The translations under genes and the position numbers were made by a program. The notes beneath the pieces are model-generated. The model did not search any database, had not been told where the DNA came from, and was given only the letters and a program-made list of their open reading frames with translations. Source: Fulvia fulva (lineage: Eukaryota; Ascomycota; Dothideomycetes; Mycosphaerellales; Mycosphaerellaceae). From it: a stretch of 64,000 nt of DNA. Position 1 is the first letter of the stretch. Each line of letters opens with the position of its first letter. The DNA is taken from NCBI RefSeq assembly GCF_020509005.1, contig NC_063015.1:6000501-6064500 (forward strand), read 5' to 3'. Below are positions 9,575 to 21,054 of the stretch, one piece after another.

Positions 9575-11320
9575 ATGCTGAGCAGTTGCCGTTCAGTATA
9601 CCCACGCATCCCTGGCGAGCATGAGATCTTCCTGGACACAACCGGTACTGAAACCGATCCAGAACATCTTGAGCAGTTCACAGCTGCACAGATCACGCAT
9701 GCATATCCCCGGCAGATGAAGCTCGAAGCCGTCTTCCGCGTACAAGACAGTTGTCAAGGCAATCAGGTCGGCCTCTGCGACAACTACTGGCGACCAGCAA
9801 CAACACTTCTCGACGCAGACGCAGCCGAAATGCCGCTCAATACTTACTTCGAGCACATGTTGTGGATGATTTGGGCATCGATTCAAAGGCTTTCAGGGGT
9901 AGAAAAGGATTTTGAGTCGAGGAAGCTTGCGAGGGCTTTTTTTGGAGTCGACTTGCCTGAGCCAGAACCTACTGAGCAAGAGCCCTGTCCAGAAGCGAAG
10001 CTCGTGGCTGGAACTGTGGGTACATCGCGCTGGCAATTTGCTGCAGGTGGGTTGTGTTTCATCACGCATCGTCCCTGCTTCGCCAATGCTGATGTCTTTT
10101 AGCAATGTCAAGGGAGGTTTTCAAGTTGCTTTACAAGCCGAAGCCTGAGGCTCAAGAGTGTGCAAAGCCCAGAGACCTCTGTGGATCGGACTGGCTGGAG
10201 TATTTGAGCATGCACTCACAAGTCAATGAGGACGGAGCTGAAGGTCAGACTTTGCGGCGATGGCTGGTTGAGCAGACTGATCCATACTACAAGCAATTCG
10301 GCACGTGGAAGCTGCACAGCATGGCTTGAACCAGACTGACTTTGCAGAAGAATACTGGTGGTTTCAGACAGATATCGATGGCGAAAAGCGATACGTAAGG
10401 TTGTTCAAGATGCAGTTCCCATCAGGGCCTCCTCCCGACGAAGAACCCCCCTTCAAGAAGAACCCACAACGGAACGACCAACTAGATCCCTGCTGCCAGA
10501 ATCCGAAGGGCGGCTTTACTGTATGGCTCGATAACAGAGCATACTTGACTTTGTGTCCGGACAGCTTCGAACGCTTTCCCAGCGATCGACCAAATTTGCA
10601 AGTCGCAGAGGGCGATACGAATAAGCATGTCGCAAATCCGGCAAGTAAGGATGAAGATCTTGACATCGCTTTTGCAATCATAGCGGCAGAGCGACAGGTA
10701 CCTCGCACTCTTGAGCAAGTTGCTGTCAATGCATTGACATGGTACCGTGAGCTGTTCCGCATGGTCGGGTCTCGGGATGGCATGGAGAGACTCACTTACT
10801 TCCCGATCGCGATAGCGAAGGCCAAGCCCGAGACACTGCCAGAGAGGTATGTATACCCGGCTGCCTGTCATGAAGTTTGAGCTCTCACTCATACATGCCC
10901 AGCTGGTGGGAAGACCGATCGAACTGGCTACGAGCACCAAGAATCGTCGCCTCATCCGTCTACACATGCCTCAGTCTAGCCTTACTGGATCGAGCACCCG
11001 TGCAAGGCGCGAGCAAACAGCAACATCACGCCACCCACAATGTCGACAACTACGCGTGGTACGGCCTTGCCGCTTACTTGTCTGGGGAGAAGGATTGGTC
11101 GACTGGCGTGGAACGACCAGCTGGTCAACCGTATCGGCCACATGTAGCTCCACCAGAGTCCGATCTTGGGCCGCCGGCGAGAGGGAGCACGATTGTGGAG
11201 AGCGAGGATGAAGGGGTTGTTGAAGATGATGGGAAGAAGCGGAAGCATGGTGAAGGTGAAGATTCGGGCGGGGATGATGTCAGTGGCGGGAAGAAGCAGA
11301 AGACTACTGGGAGTGCTTGA
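9575..11320 (+). CDS. M35-like metalloprotease homologue with mutated zinc motif, nuclear-type tail (M1)
   Basis: Four exons: 9575-10046, 10103-10300, 10348-10846, 10903-11320, giving 528 aa with intron phases 1, 1, 2. Intron 2 (10301-10347) uses a GC donor with a good CTGAC branch point; introns 1 and 3 are GT-AG. Visible landmarks: LCDNYWRP, EYWWFQTDIDG, TLCPDSF (like the ItlCpxfF strand of M35/lysine-specific endopeptidases), AVNALTWYRELFR where those enzymes have the HExxH helix, and DNYAWYGLAAYL like their NADxYAWF motif. Both zinc histidines are arginine (R357, R361) while the glutamate is kept, so peptidase activity is unlikely. The tail has KKRK and KKQK separated by an acidic linker, a bipartite nuclear-signal pattern, and no signal peptide is seen. 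Tandem paralogue of the next gene. Confidence 0.7.
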
Positions 11321-11988
11321 GCTCTTGGAGCGGTCAGATGACAGTCGTGCATGCACGTTGGAGATAGGTCTTGATTTGGGCGGCAGACATGGGCGTAGAT
11401 ATGCTTTGGTAATGTAGGCAGATGTGAGAGCATCGACTGCTGCACCATCGTCGAAGGCTGCTCCTAGATTGAGTTCACTCCTTCCGGCTACCAGTCAACT
11501 ATGGAAAGATCATGCTCATACCTGAAAGAGCAATGCCGTCATTGATCGAATGGCGTGGTTCTTCCTGAGCTTTCGCCGGCGACTGGGCAGTACTGGTGAT
11601 GCCGAACTGTGGCGGCTCGAAGTGTACGAGGGCAGATCGTCACGTACGTCAGTCCTACTCAATCGGAGCAGTTCGAAGCTGACGAACGCCTGACAGAGCC
11701 ATATGTCCCCGGTGGAGTCGGCCGTGCGAATGGCCAATCTTCTGAGAGTAATTCATGTGGGATCGCGATGTCATGCTTTCGTTGGAGGAGCCAACGCCTC
11801 CATAGGACGTGGAAGCAAACAATTACGCGGCAGTGTGCTGTGCGTCAGCCCCCAAGACTGAGATGACTGTCTGCCACATTTGTTCGCGGTCACTCGTACT
11901 GCTGCAACATTCTCAACTGATCTCTCGGTGGCCTTTCTGCTTTGCCTGATGGCTGGAGTACACATCTCCCTTCATCAATACTGTAACC
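11321..11988. other. Intergenic region between the tandem metalloprotease-like genes
   Basis: Holds the 3' end of the first gene and the promoter of the second. No further gene, RNA or repeat is seen. Confidence 0.4.
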
Positions 11989-13596
11989 ATGCATACCCAT
12001 ACGTCGATACTGCTTCTACTCCTGCCTTCCGCACACGCCGGATGGCGGAAGGAAGAGATCAAGAACTGGAATAAGGATATGGAAAACCCCGAAAGCCTGG
12101 CAAGATCTCGACCAGAACTGTCCTTCCTGATCCAACACAGCTCGCATGGTCATACCCATGACCTCTGCGACGAGTATTGGCGCCCTGCATCGGATCCACC
12201 TCCTCCCGATCAGGTCGATAAGCCGATCAACATCTACTGGGATCATATGCTAAAGATGGGGTCGGCCGCCATCACCAGGCTGGAGTCGGACCCGAATGAT
12301 GAGAAGAGCTGGATCAATGACCCGGAAGCGAGGAAGCTTTTGAAAGCATTCTTCGCTGTTGACATCGAAGAGCCACGGGCAGACGACTCGCAGACCCCTG
12401 CGAAACCGGCACTTCCTGCGGGAACACTTGCAGCATATCGATGGCGAATTGCCAGAGGTGAGTGTCGTCAATCGCATTGCGTTGCATCGCGGGCTGATGA
12501 CAACACGGCATGGTGCACAGAGTCTTGATGACATTCTTTCCTCCGCCTGGGCATGCACCACAAGTACAGAACAAGCCTCGGCTGCTCTGCGGATCCAAGT
12601 GGCTTGAATTTCGTGATCCAGGATCTTTGGCGGAAGCAGACGTCGCCGGTATACAACCATCTGCTGGAATGACGCTGAAGGAATACGCCATGAATCATAT
12701 CCTAGTGTCACAGGAAAACCTTGGTATCAGCATGCCTTGTTCTCTTTACCTCACCTCATACTGATCTGACTCTCACAGACGACTTCTGGTGGTTCCTCGC
12801 CACCTCGGACGGCTGCAAAGTGTACGTTCGGTTGAGCAAGCATCAGTTCCCACCTCCAGATCAGGACAATGAGCCGCCATTCCGCAGAAACCCGGAACGC
12901 TACAACCAGTACGACCCTTGCTACCAGAACCCCAGCGGTGCATTCACGATCTGGATCGACCCCATTAGCACCATTACACTCTGTCCTGATAGCTTTCAAC
13001 GTTTCCCGAGCGACAGACCTGACCTCACTCTGCCAGAGATACCGTCAGAGCTTACGATCTACAGAGGAACATCACCGGCCAATCAAGCGCAACCCGATGA
13101 TCCAGAGATCACGAAGCTATCTCCAAAAGCTGGGCTGGAAGATCACACTTTGGAAGATACAGCTGTCAATGCCTTGACGTGGTATCGCGAGCTGTTTCGA
13201 CTAGCTGGGAGGGTTCCCGGGAGTTCGATCAATGAAGTGACATATATCCCCCGAACTGTCGCGAAACCGGAGGCTGCTGCGCATGTCGACCTGTGAGCAT
13301 GATCCACACCATTACAGAAGCTTGAGCTAATCTTAGTCAGATGGTACCAAGGTCGCCGCAACTGGAACATCGACGCTACGAGGGTAGCCGAGAGTCCGAG
13401 TGAGTGCCTGCTCCTGGCCTTGAACGAACTCGCGCCTCCTTTGATGGGACACCAGGAACAACCCGCAGCTGTGAAACATGTCGCCAACTATGCTTGGTTC
13501 AGTCTGGCGGTGTATTTGCAAGGAGAGATCGATTGGTCCACGGGAGAGGCGAGGTGTGCTGGGCTGCCGTATGCACCGGTGACGGCGATTGGGTAG
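11989..13596 (+). CDS. M35-like metalloprotease homologue with mutated zinc motif, secreted-type (M2)
   Basis: Four exons: 11989-12457, 12523-12723, 12779-13292, 13341-13596, giving 479 aa. Intron positions and phases match the upstream paralogue, and the first two exons sum to the same 670 nt in both. The N-terminus is a short secretion signal: MHTHTS, then ILLLLLP, then a likely AHA cleavage site. Landmarks are LCDEYWRP, DDFWWFLATSDG, TITLCPDSF near 288-296, NALTWYRELFR with R360 and R364 replacing the two zinc histidines of HExxH, and ANYAWFSLAVYL. The fold is probably that of a zincin, but the catalytic zinc site is lost in the same way as in its neighbour, so the change predates the duplication. 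Intron 1 needs the acceptor GAG at 12520-12522; the AG two bases upstream would give an immediate stop. Confidence 0.7.
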
Positions 13597-14147
13597 GCAT
13601 GGAGGAGCAGCAGATCGAGATACCTGGCTTGATACTGGAAACATCACTGGAGCAATGGCCTTGAGCTGATGTTTGAGTAATGGGAGTCATTTCAACGAAG
13701 AGAGAATGATCAGACAGACCAATAATCATCTGCCCCCCAGACCAGAGAGCAACACTCAAGGATCCGGGTAGATGGCTCGGCGTTGGTTGCTGAAGCGGGG
13801 CATGCCTATAAAATGTTAAGACACAGGTCAAGAAATTCGAGTGGAGAGGCTATGTATGAATCGGGTTCAGTCTTGCTGTCTACTGCTATCAACCTACATG
13901 CGGTGGTTTCTAATCGAGTTCTGGTATGCCGGTCTCGCGCTCACGCTTGATGTGTGGAGGCAAAAGCTTGGTGGTAGACTCCGTGGTTTTCGCTGTGCGT
14001 GCTGGCGGAATCGAAGAATATCTTCGGAAGAGGTTTCGTGTATGGATATCCAGAGTGTCTTGGGTTGGCGGTGCTTGCCTGTCGGAATCTTGCAATCTGT
14101 GAAGTAGTGTCGGCGGACAAGTATGTGATGTTGCATCGATCGCGGTA
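13597..14147. other. Convergent intergenic region
   Basis: Lies between two converging genes. It contains a TATAAAATG-like run near 13807 but no supported gene or RNA. Confidence 0.35.
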
Positions 14148-15281
14148 TCAGGCGTAGGTATGTTCTCCACCTCCTGTCTTCATCCGTGGGTTGCGTGTCA
14201 TCCTGCCGTTCTCATAGTTGACGCCGCTCCGAACGTGTCGCTGTTCTGCGTCTATGGGTGGGAGATCTGGATCCTCCTTCGCCTTGGTTGGATCCGTGGG
14301 CAGCAGAACGACGTAGTCTGGCAGGAGATCGTCTTCTTTGGCATCGAGAAGAGCTTCTTTCAGATCATCTCTGCGATGTTTCTCCGATGCTGGTGGTATG
14401 GCCAGCTCGAAAGCTTCCAGGAGCTTGCTCATCTCAACCGCGGTGACAGTGTCGAGGTAGATAACTTCGAGCAGATACCCGTAGTGTTGTCGAAGAGCTT
14501 CAATCGGATCTTGGGCTCTGGCGTTGTCTTCCAGTAGCAGCTCTGGGTCCTCATCATCCTCGAACGCGTCTTCCTTGTTTTCTGTATGCTTCTCCTCCAG
14601 TTCAGCAGGCGAACTCCACCGATATTCCTCTGCCGACAGCTTCCTTCTCTTGCTACGCGATTTGCCGAAGCTGTACTTCAGCGGATTGAGCTCGTCCTGA
14701 TCTATCGCTGCCATCTCTTTCTCCGCCCGGTCTCTGTTGGTGGGGTCGACCATCTCCCGGCTGCGTCTGCGTCCTTCAGCACGGCTACTGCGCTCGACGC
14801 GAGCATGTGCTCGGTCTCCTTCGCCAGTCTGCCTGCCGCCTTTCTTCTCCAGCGCGCGCTTCCTCTGCTCCGCTGGTGTGTCTTTCCAGTAGAGGATGTC
14901 GTTCACCCACTTGGCGATGTCGCGCAGAGTCACGAGATCGAGCAAGTAGTACAGGCTTCGGTTCTTGTGCCACCGATACCATAGCTCCTCATCTGGCAGC
15001 AGACCCGGATCGCGGCGCTTTATGCGATCGATGTACGCTTTGGCTTGGTTCGTCGGTGCTGCTGCGATCGGCTCGTCGAACTCGTCGTCCGTCATCGCCT
15101 CGCGGAGCTCTCGAGCTGTTCGTGGCGTGTGTGTAGGGTCTGGTATATGTTCCACCAGATCGCCAACATCCTCTTGCTGTGACTCCGTACCTCTTTCATA
15201 CGTTGCTGTCCTCAACTCGCGCATTCTCTGCTGGTTGCCGCGCGGCAGGCCATGCTCGCGACTGCGGGTGGTTGATGGCAT
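14148..15281 (-). CDS. Highly charged protein of unknown function
   Basis: Single-exon frame of 377 aa starting at ATG 15281. The sequence is rich in Arg, Glu, Asp and Lys throughout. A more ordered central part contains LLPDEELWYRWHKNRSLYYL followed by LRDIAKWVNDILYW, and a second helical part contains IEALRQHYGYLLEVIYLDTV. Between them is a basic patch (GKSRSKRRKLSAEEYRW) that could serve as a nuclear signal. There is no signal peptide, membrane segment or known catalytic motif. I do not recognise the family. The gene is accepted because the frame is long, uninterrupted and has protein-like alternation of ordered and disordered segments. Confidence 0.6.
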   Translation of the reverse strand: MPSTTRSREHGLPRGNQQRMRELRTATYERGTESQQEDVGDLVEHIPDPTHTPRTARELREAMTDDEFDEPIAAAPTNQAKAYIDRIKRRDPGLLPDEELWYRWHKNRSLYYLLDLVTLRDIAKWVNDILYWKDTPAEQRKRALEKKGGRQTGEGDRAHARVERSSRAEGRRRSREMVDPTNRDRAEKEMAAIDQDELNPLKYSFGKSRSKRRKLSAEEYRWSSPAELEEKHTENKEDAFEDDEDPELLLEDNARAQDPIEALRQHYGYLLEVIYLDTVTAVEMSKLLEAFELAIPPASEKHRRDDLKEALLDAKEDDLLPDYVVLLPTDPTKAKEDPDLPPIDAEQRHVRSGVNYENGRMTRNPRMKTGGGEHTYA

Positions 15282-17629
15282 AGTGTCGACGGCCCCTGAC
15301 GCCTACATGTTCTGTTAATGCGCGTTACTGTCGTGATAGTGGCAGTCTCGCGCGACTTCCACTCGAGTCGTGTCTCAAGAACGTGTCGGCTAACGTCGCG
15401 TTTTGACCGACAGGTATCTCTGTTCGATGAAGCAGTCGGGAGGCGACGGAATTGTGGTGTTTTTGCTCAGTGTTCGGATTTGATGGTTGTCGTAGAGGAT
15501 GTGTGGTTGTAAGATTTATTGTTTGGGCGGCGGAGGATCGGCTTTAGTATCGAGGCTGCATCGAGGCAGCTTGCATTCACAGCGTCTGACGTCGACCAGA
15601 TCTGGCGAAGAGACGTCAGTCAACGCGGTATACTCGACAGATCACACGTATGTAGAGACAGAGAGTCGCCCTAATGCGCGTAAAAGGTGTAGTAGTTGTT
15701 GGGGAGGAAAAGGGTGCAGAAAGAACAGACAATCTGCGTGACCAAAGTACATTGCAGTGTTGCGACAGGTTATTGATCTTGAATTTCTGCAGCTCTATCT
15801 ACCAACACGATGCATATCTCTTCGCACATTTACCGAAGACCGTAAACTGCGTTTGTCTCGGCAAATTGCATGGTAGCAAAAAACAATTTATCAGCCCCTT
15901 TCCATGCCTAGCAACGTGATCCAGCATCATATCGAATGGGCTTGATATCATTTCACAAAGTCGAATGGCAAAAAACCCATGTATGACCGAAGGAACAATC
16001 CAAGATCAGTACCTGGGGAAAACCGGTTTCTTGAAGTTTATCCTTTGCTGAAGCCGTGCCTTGCTGCGCCTGCTGTGCTGAGGATCAATCATACCTTTCA
16101 TGAGTTGAATGCACGATTGCGAATCGACCATAGTGGACGATCGTGTGCTGTTGATTTGTAAGCAAGTTAGCGAGCTGGTTATATATGTGAAAGCTTGCAA
16201 CGACCTGCGGCTGCTGGCCTTGCCGCTATCTAGTGCACGCCACAACTTCACCCTTCAGTAACAATGCTGCCTCTTATCACGAACATCAAGTCTCGAAAGC
16301 GGCCTGGATGAGGTCTATCTCCCCAAAGAAAAGGGCGAATATTTCATGAGAGGCGTGCTTGTTCATCTGGCCGCTGCTTCTGCAGCCGCGGAGGCGACAT
16401 GAACCGAACTCCTGCATCTCAAAGATCGACTCGTACGCACATACACCGATTAACATACGGCTCTGACTCTGCTCAATCCATGTTGTCGATGAGGACCTCA
16501 TAGCGGCAGCGACGGGCTCCGTCAGCGCGTTGTTGGCTCAAGAGGCTCGACCGCCTTTCACGGCAAGTAACGCATCCTCGCCATCACCGAACCTGGCTGC
16601 AGATACTGCCGGACGCGTAAATTCACCTTACGCAGCTACCAAGATCGTTGGAGTGCACGACTACATCAAGAGAACGCCGGCGTGCTACAACAAGGGTTTC
16701 ATATACAATCGTCAGACGCGTATGGATATTCAGGCAGCGGCAGGCATCGAACAACATACCCGAGCCTTCATGAAGCACAGAATGCGTCGAACACACCTTG
16801 CCGACACCGCAAGCGCTTTGCTTGACTTTCCGATCGTGTACGGGATTGGACAAGCTCGAGATGAGACTACTGGGCCTGCTGGTGGCGAAGACCTGGAATA
16901 CCAATTGGGGGGATCAACCGCAAAGAGAAGGGGGAGGAGAATAAGCATATTGACAATGTCATCCGCCAAAACGGTAGTGAGGAGAAGGAGAACGATCGAC
17001 CAGCAGCGGTGAGAAGACGAAACGGCATGGTGGTGGCAAGAGTCCCTTTCCGGGTCGCAGGGAGTGTGTACTACAGTGCCACGGTCGAACGTCTTTGCAA
17101 CACCTAAATTATGAACTACACCTAGAACCTGGCCGGGAAGATCTTGTTCCGCATAATACCCAGTCTTTGTTCGAGATGCCGCTGGGAAGTCAAAGCACAT
17201 CTGGGCCACAAAGAGCAAGGTGACAAAGGAGACAAAGGAGGGCCGTAACAATGCAGTAGTCTCACTATGGCAGTTTGAGCATCGCTTGCGGGGATCTCCC
17301 GACGCATAGATCGAAGAGAGGCTGGAATATCCCACGACTGATTTAGTGACGGCGATGAGATATGCCACCACCGCCATTACGAATGGGGAGAGAACAGGAG
17401 TCAACAAGTTTGTCTTATCCACCCGGAAATACTCTCATGATAGCCTGGATTCGCGCAGAGACGACGGGAGCTCTTTGACCTTTGTCTCGGCGATCCATCG
17501 TTCCCTATCTCTAGGTAAATGTATGTCTTGGGCCTTTGACCTACGAGACACAATCAAGCAAGCTGTAGGAGCATATATTAGGTCGAAAGCCTCTCTAGAT
17601 CTGCGGCTATTAGACTAAACCTACCTGCT
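15282..17629. other. Gene-poor region with two uncertain opposing frames at 16530-17422
   Basis: About 2.3 kb. A plus-strand frame at 16530-17012 (160 aa) overlaps a minus-strand frame at 16730-17422 (230 aa, several hydrophobic stretches). Neither has recognisable motifs, and the plus-strand protein-like signal changes frame near 16900. At most one could be real and I would not call either. Otherwise nothing is seen. Confidence 0.3.
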
Positions 17630-18160
17630 ACACTCTTCTAGAACTTCAGGCACATCGCTATATGCTATCTCCTACATTAGACCGCGGGCAAGGCCACCAA
17701 ATTTTTGACGCTAACCTTATTAGATTAGATGCCTTAGGTGTTAAAGATTTGAGTGGCTTGCTACGGGTCTAAAAGCTTTCCGCACTAAAGAGCCGGATTG
17801 TCGTATATAGAATACCAACTTTCTATAACATAACGACGCGTTTACAAATAAATGAACGGATAGTTAGAGGTTAAAGAGGGTATAATTCTCAAGGGCACTG
17901 TATATTGTAGTGTTTGTTTATAGCGTTGTTTGCCTTTAAACGAGGAGTAATTCGAATAACAGTCCTAGGACAATATAACTATAAATTACGGCGTAGGTTG
18001 TTTTAATCGTAGCTTTAACGTATATAATATAATAACTTTCGAAACATTGACTTTACTATCTTTTCGAGATATAGTTTTACTACTTTTTGTGTATCTAGTG
18101 TAGGTATTAAGATATTGCAATTAAGATTACTAATTCTAATTCCTAGTAATAACGCGGATA
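17630..18160. repeat. AT-rich, TpA-rich island, probable RIP-degraded mobile element
   Basis: Base composition changes sharply to AT-rich with very frequent TA dinucleotides and stops in all frames (for example ACGTATATAATATAATAAC near 18017). Scraps of protein-like sequence remain, such as IFDANLIRLDALGVKDLSGL near 17700. It ends at a short GC-rich segment with GGCGCTTCGCC, a small palindrome, and GGCTCCGCC at about 18173-18200. C-to-T mutation of duplicated DNA (RIP) in filamentous ascomycetes produces this pattern. Which element it was cannot be told. Confidence 0.6.
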
Positions 18161-18657
18161 GCGGATAGGCGTTAGGCGCTTCGCCAGAGGCTCCGCCCGA
18201 ATGTCACGTGTGTCAGATTATATAATTCGGTGGACCTCCTGCGATCCGCCTGATATTGGAGGTAGGCTATATGCACGATATATCACCTCGAACATGGACG
18301 AGAAAGTGAATAATTCAGCCGGACTGCGGTCCAGAAAGTGTATCATATCGACAAAGTAGGTGTTCCGAATGCGGAAGGTGAATTACGAGACTGATACTAA
18401 AGTGCAGTGAATCGTGCTTCTTGGCGAAGAGAAGGAAAAGGCGCAATGTACGACGCGTCTTCTCATGTGAGATCTTCAAGGAAAAGCGAAAGCAAAACCG
18501 ATAACTGACATCTCCACAGTTCATCATCTCGCATCAACGAATAGCACCGATACCTTCTGCGCTTCCTTCTAGGGGTCCCTCTAACAGTTGCGGGAGACAC
18601 GGTGTCGACTTAGGAAGTTAACAGAATGCCTATCAACAGGATGCCAATTGACTAGAC

Positions 18658-19835
18658 GACTCGATTCGGCGACTGGACTTCGAAGCGACGCTTCCGAGCC
18701 ACTGATGGCCTGAGGTACACAATCGTCGCAGATGTCAAAGTGACTCTGAACCCAGACTACAGCTGCATGCGCAACTACGACACGAAGTTCTGGATCCGTC
18801 GCAGTGGCCGTCCGGAGACGACCAAGTATCTAGGAGCGGTGGAGTCTTGCGACGTCTGGAAAGGCTGGCTGTCGGCAGATTCGGGTGAGCCAGTATGGTT
18901 TGAGGGGCTTCTCGCATTGCCTGAAGGGTCCACAGAAGGAATCCGCAGCCATGCTGGTGCAGCAGACGAGATTCCTGACAAGAAGAGGGCTTTCCTGCGT
19001 ATGCTCGATCAAGATGGCATTCCGACGCAATCCCTTCCGTCGGAAGCACGCCGAGCTCTACGTTCTAAACGGATCCACTACATCCTGTGATTCGAGCTGA
19101 AGGAGAAGTTTCGTGGTGGCGGCAGGTTCTCAACGCCGTCTCTCTTCGCTTACGAGGCTGCGTTGCGTGAGCCGAGAGCAGGTGTCTGTGGTCTCCAAGA
19201 GAGATGCTTAACCCTCTCGCCAGCACCGCTCACTAATGCGACTTGGGACATGGAAGACGCCGGAGTTGAAGTTGAGGAGTGGGACAACACGAGGGAGGCG
19301 CTACGCCGCTCGTACGTGTGGTTTGGTGTCGATACCTGCGTGGAGCCCGCGGTTGGCGTCCATTGTGCCATGATGATAATGGGCAAAGCTATTTCCCGCG
19401 AGCTTCAAGACGACAGAAGGCCGACTCCTGGTCCAGATCGAGTTGTCAAGGCTGCTGAGAAGGATAGCAGGGTCTGGGGAAAAAAGGGGCGACTTTCGGC
19501 AAGCCAACCCCCAATGACTCCTACAATGCTGACGACTCAGCTGACGACTTTAACGGATTTGATGGTCCTGACGGTTCATCTGGTATGACGGAACAGTATA
19601 CCGCATCTACGCCCACACTCCGCCTGAGATCATCGACGAAGCGAGGCTGCAAGAGCAGATGTGGCAAGAGAAACTGAAGCAAGACAAGACTGGCATCCAT
19701 CCGCACACTCGAATGCTTGGCATATGCAGGCTAATTGAAGAATGGGTCGTGAAGGACATCATGGGTGAGCGAAGGGAGATGTACCTCGTCGAATGGGGAG
19801 ATATGAGGGTCCCTACGATTCAGCGAATGCGATAG
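18658..19835 (+). pseudogene. GNAT-like/WYDG/chromo family copy 3, broken
   Basis: Readable homology runs in order along the family. There is an N-terminal region (GLRYTIVADVKVTL), the segment before the GNAT-like motif (VWFEGLLALPEG, DGIPTQSLPSEARRAL, RIHYIL), TGA at 19088-19090 where copy 4 reads through, FELKEKFRGGG and PSLFAYEAAL, then MIMGKAISREL. After one or two frame changes at 19440-19580 come WYDGTVYRIY, QEQMWQEKLKQDKTGIHPHT and a chromodomain-like IMGERREMYLVEWGDM. It stops at 19833-19835, without the TWEP part present in copy 5. No start codon is obvious. The stop, frameshifts and truncation mark it as a pseudogene. It is closest to copies 4 and 5. Confidence 0.65.
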
Positions 19836-21054
19836 TGCTACGGCGTGCATCAAGCGCGGCAGTGAGATCGTCCAAAGGACTTGGTCTGATAGGCTCAGTC
19901 TGCAGTGATGCATGTTTAATCCATAGAATTGGCACGCAGCGGGAAGTTCAATGCCGGATTCATGCTGGTTGGTCGATCAACGTCTGTGTGAAAGCTCCTA
20001 CTGATATTCTCGTGCTTGGCTTGACAATTCTTCGGCCATCTATCTCAAGCGTCTACAAGGTCTCGTATAGAGCGAGGCCACCGCCTGCTGTCCCTGCCTT
20101 CTATCGATCGCCCATCTCTGCACACAGATGCTTAGTATCTCTATTGCTTCCCGAGGTAAGGCAATACCGCGGACATTTCCAGCTCTACAGGCTTGCCAGC
20201 AGAGGGCATCTTTGAAGCCGCTCCGACCCGCTGCAAGCCGTGAGAGCAACCACGATATACATTTCCGCATGTAATTCGCATTAGTGTCTCTTGCTGCGAG
20301 CTTCGGGAATCAACACTGCAGTAGCAGGATTCGCCGAAAGGCCAGAGCACGGATATCACAGATCACTGGCTTACTGGCCCCGGAGCGACCTTTGCCTCGG
20401 AACTGAGTAAGATATAGGGTCAGTAGACGGAGACCGCCGTCTGTACACGCCCGCCCAGTTCTCCACCGCAGTCTGCTCTTTGGGATGGCTAACGACCATT
20501 GTATTGCAAGCAACTGACTGCATACCACGCTTGAGCAATACCGAAACTAGGCGCTTCGTGATCCAGCCAGGTACAGCTATGAGACATGACTTTCCTCGAA
20601 ATGAGACCAGATCTGATACATCATTCTTCATCAAAGACACCGAAAGTCCGATACAGATGTGACGACACCTTCGCAGTTCTTTGTCGGACGACACAAGTAT
20701 GGCTACAACCTCCATCAGTAAACTGGCTGATCCTGGCTGGTTATGAGCGACAGTTTGTCTTCGTCTGGTTCTGCGTGCAGCGTGCAGCGCCGGCGCAGAA
20801 CCTTTCCATCCTTTTTTCACCCACCGAATCTCGCTTGACTCTAGAGCGGACGCAGCTTCTGGGCACCCAGGCCAGGCAAGCCTGTTTTCTAGGAGTCTCG
20901 ATGATGGCTTTCTTGGAAGAAGGGCAGCATGAGCGCGTCTGGTTCAATGGCGAAGGAGCTCTCTCAGCCAGCCCGTTAGCCAGGTGTACCAAACTCCTCT
21001 ACGCTCAGAACTACTAGACCGCATGAATATCTCCACGTTAACCATATACCGAGG
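19836..21054. other. No recognisable gene
   Basis: About 1.2 kb between two broken family copies. Several overlapping frames of up to about 150 codons exist on both strands, none with domain-like sequence. It may contain decayed DNA from the duplications. Confidence 0.3.

Noticed and set aside
16530..17422. Opposing frames of 160 and 230 codons.
   Set aside because: Neither has motifs and each could be the shadow of the other; codon use does not favour one.
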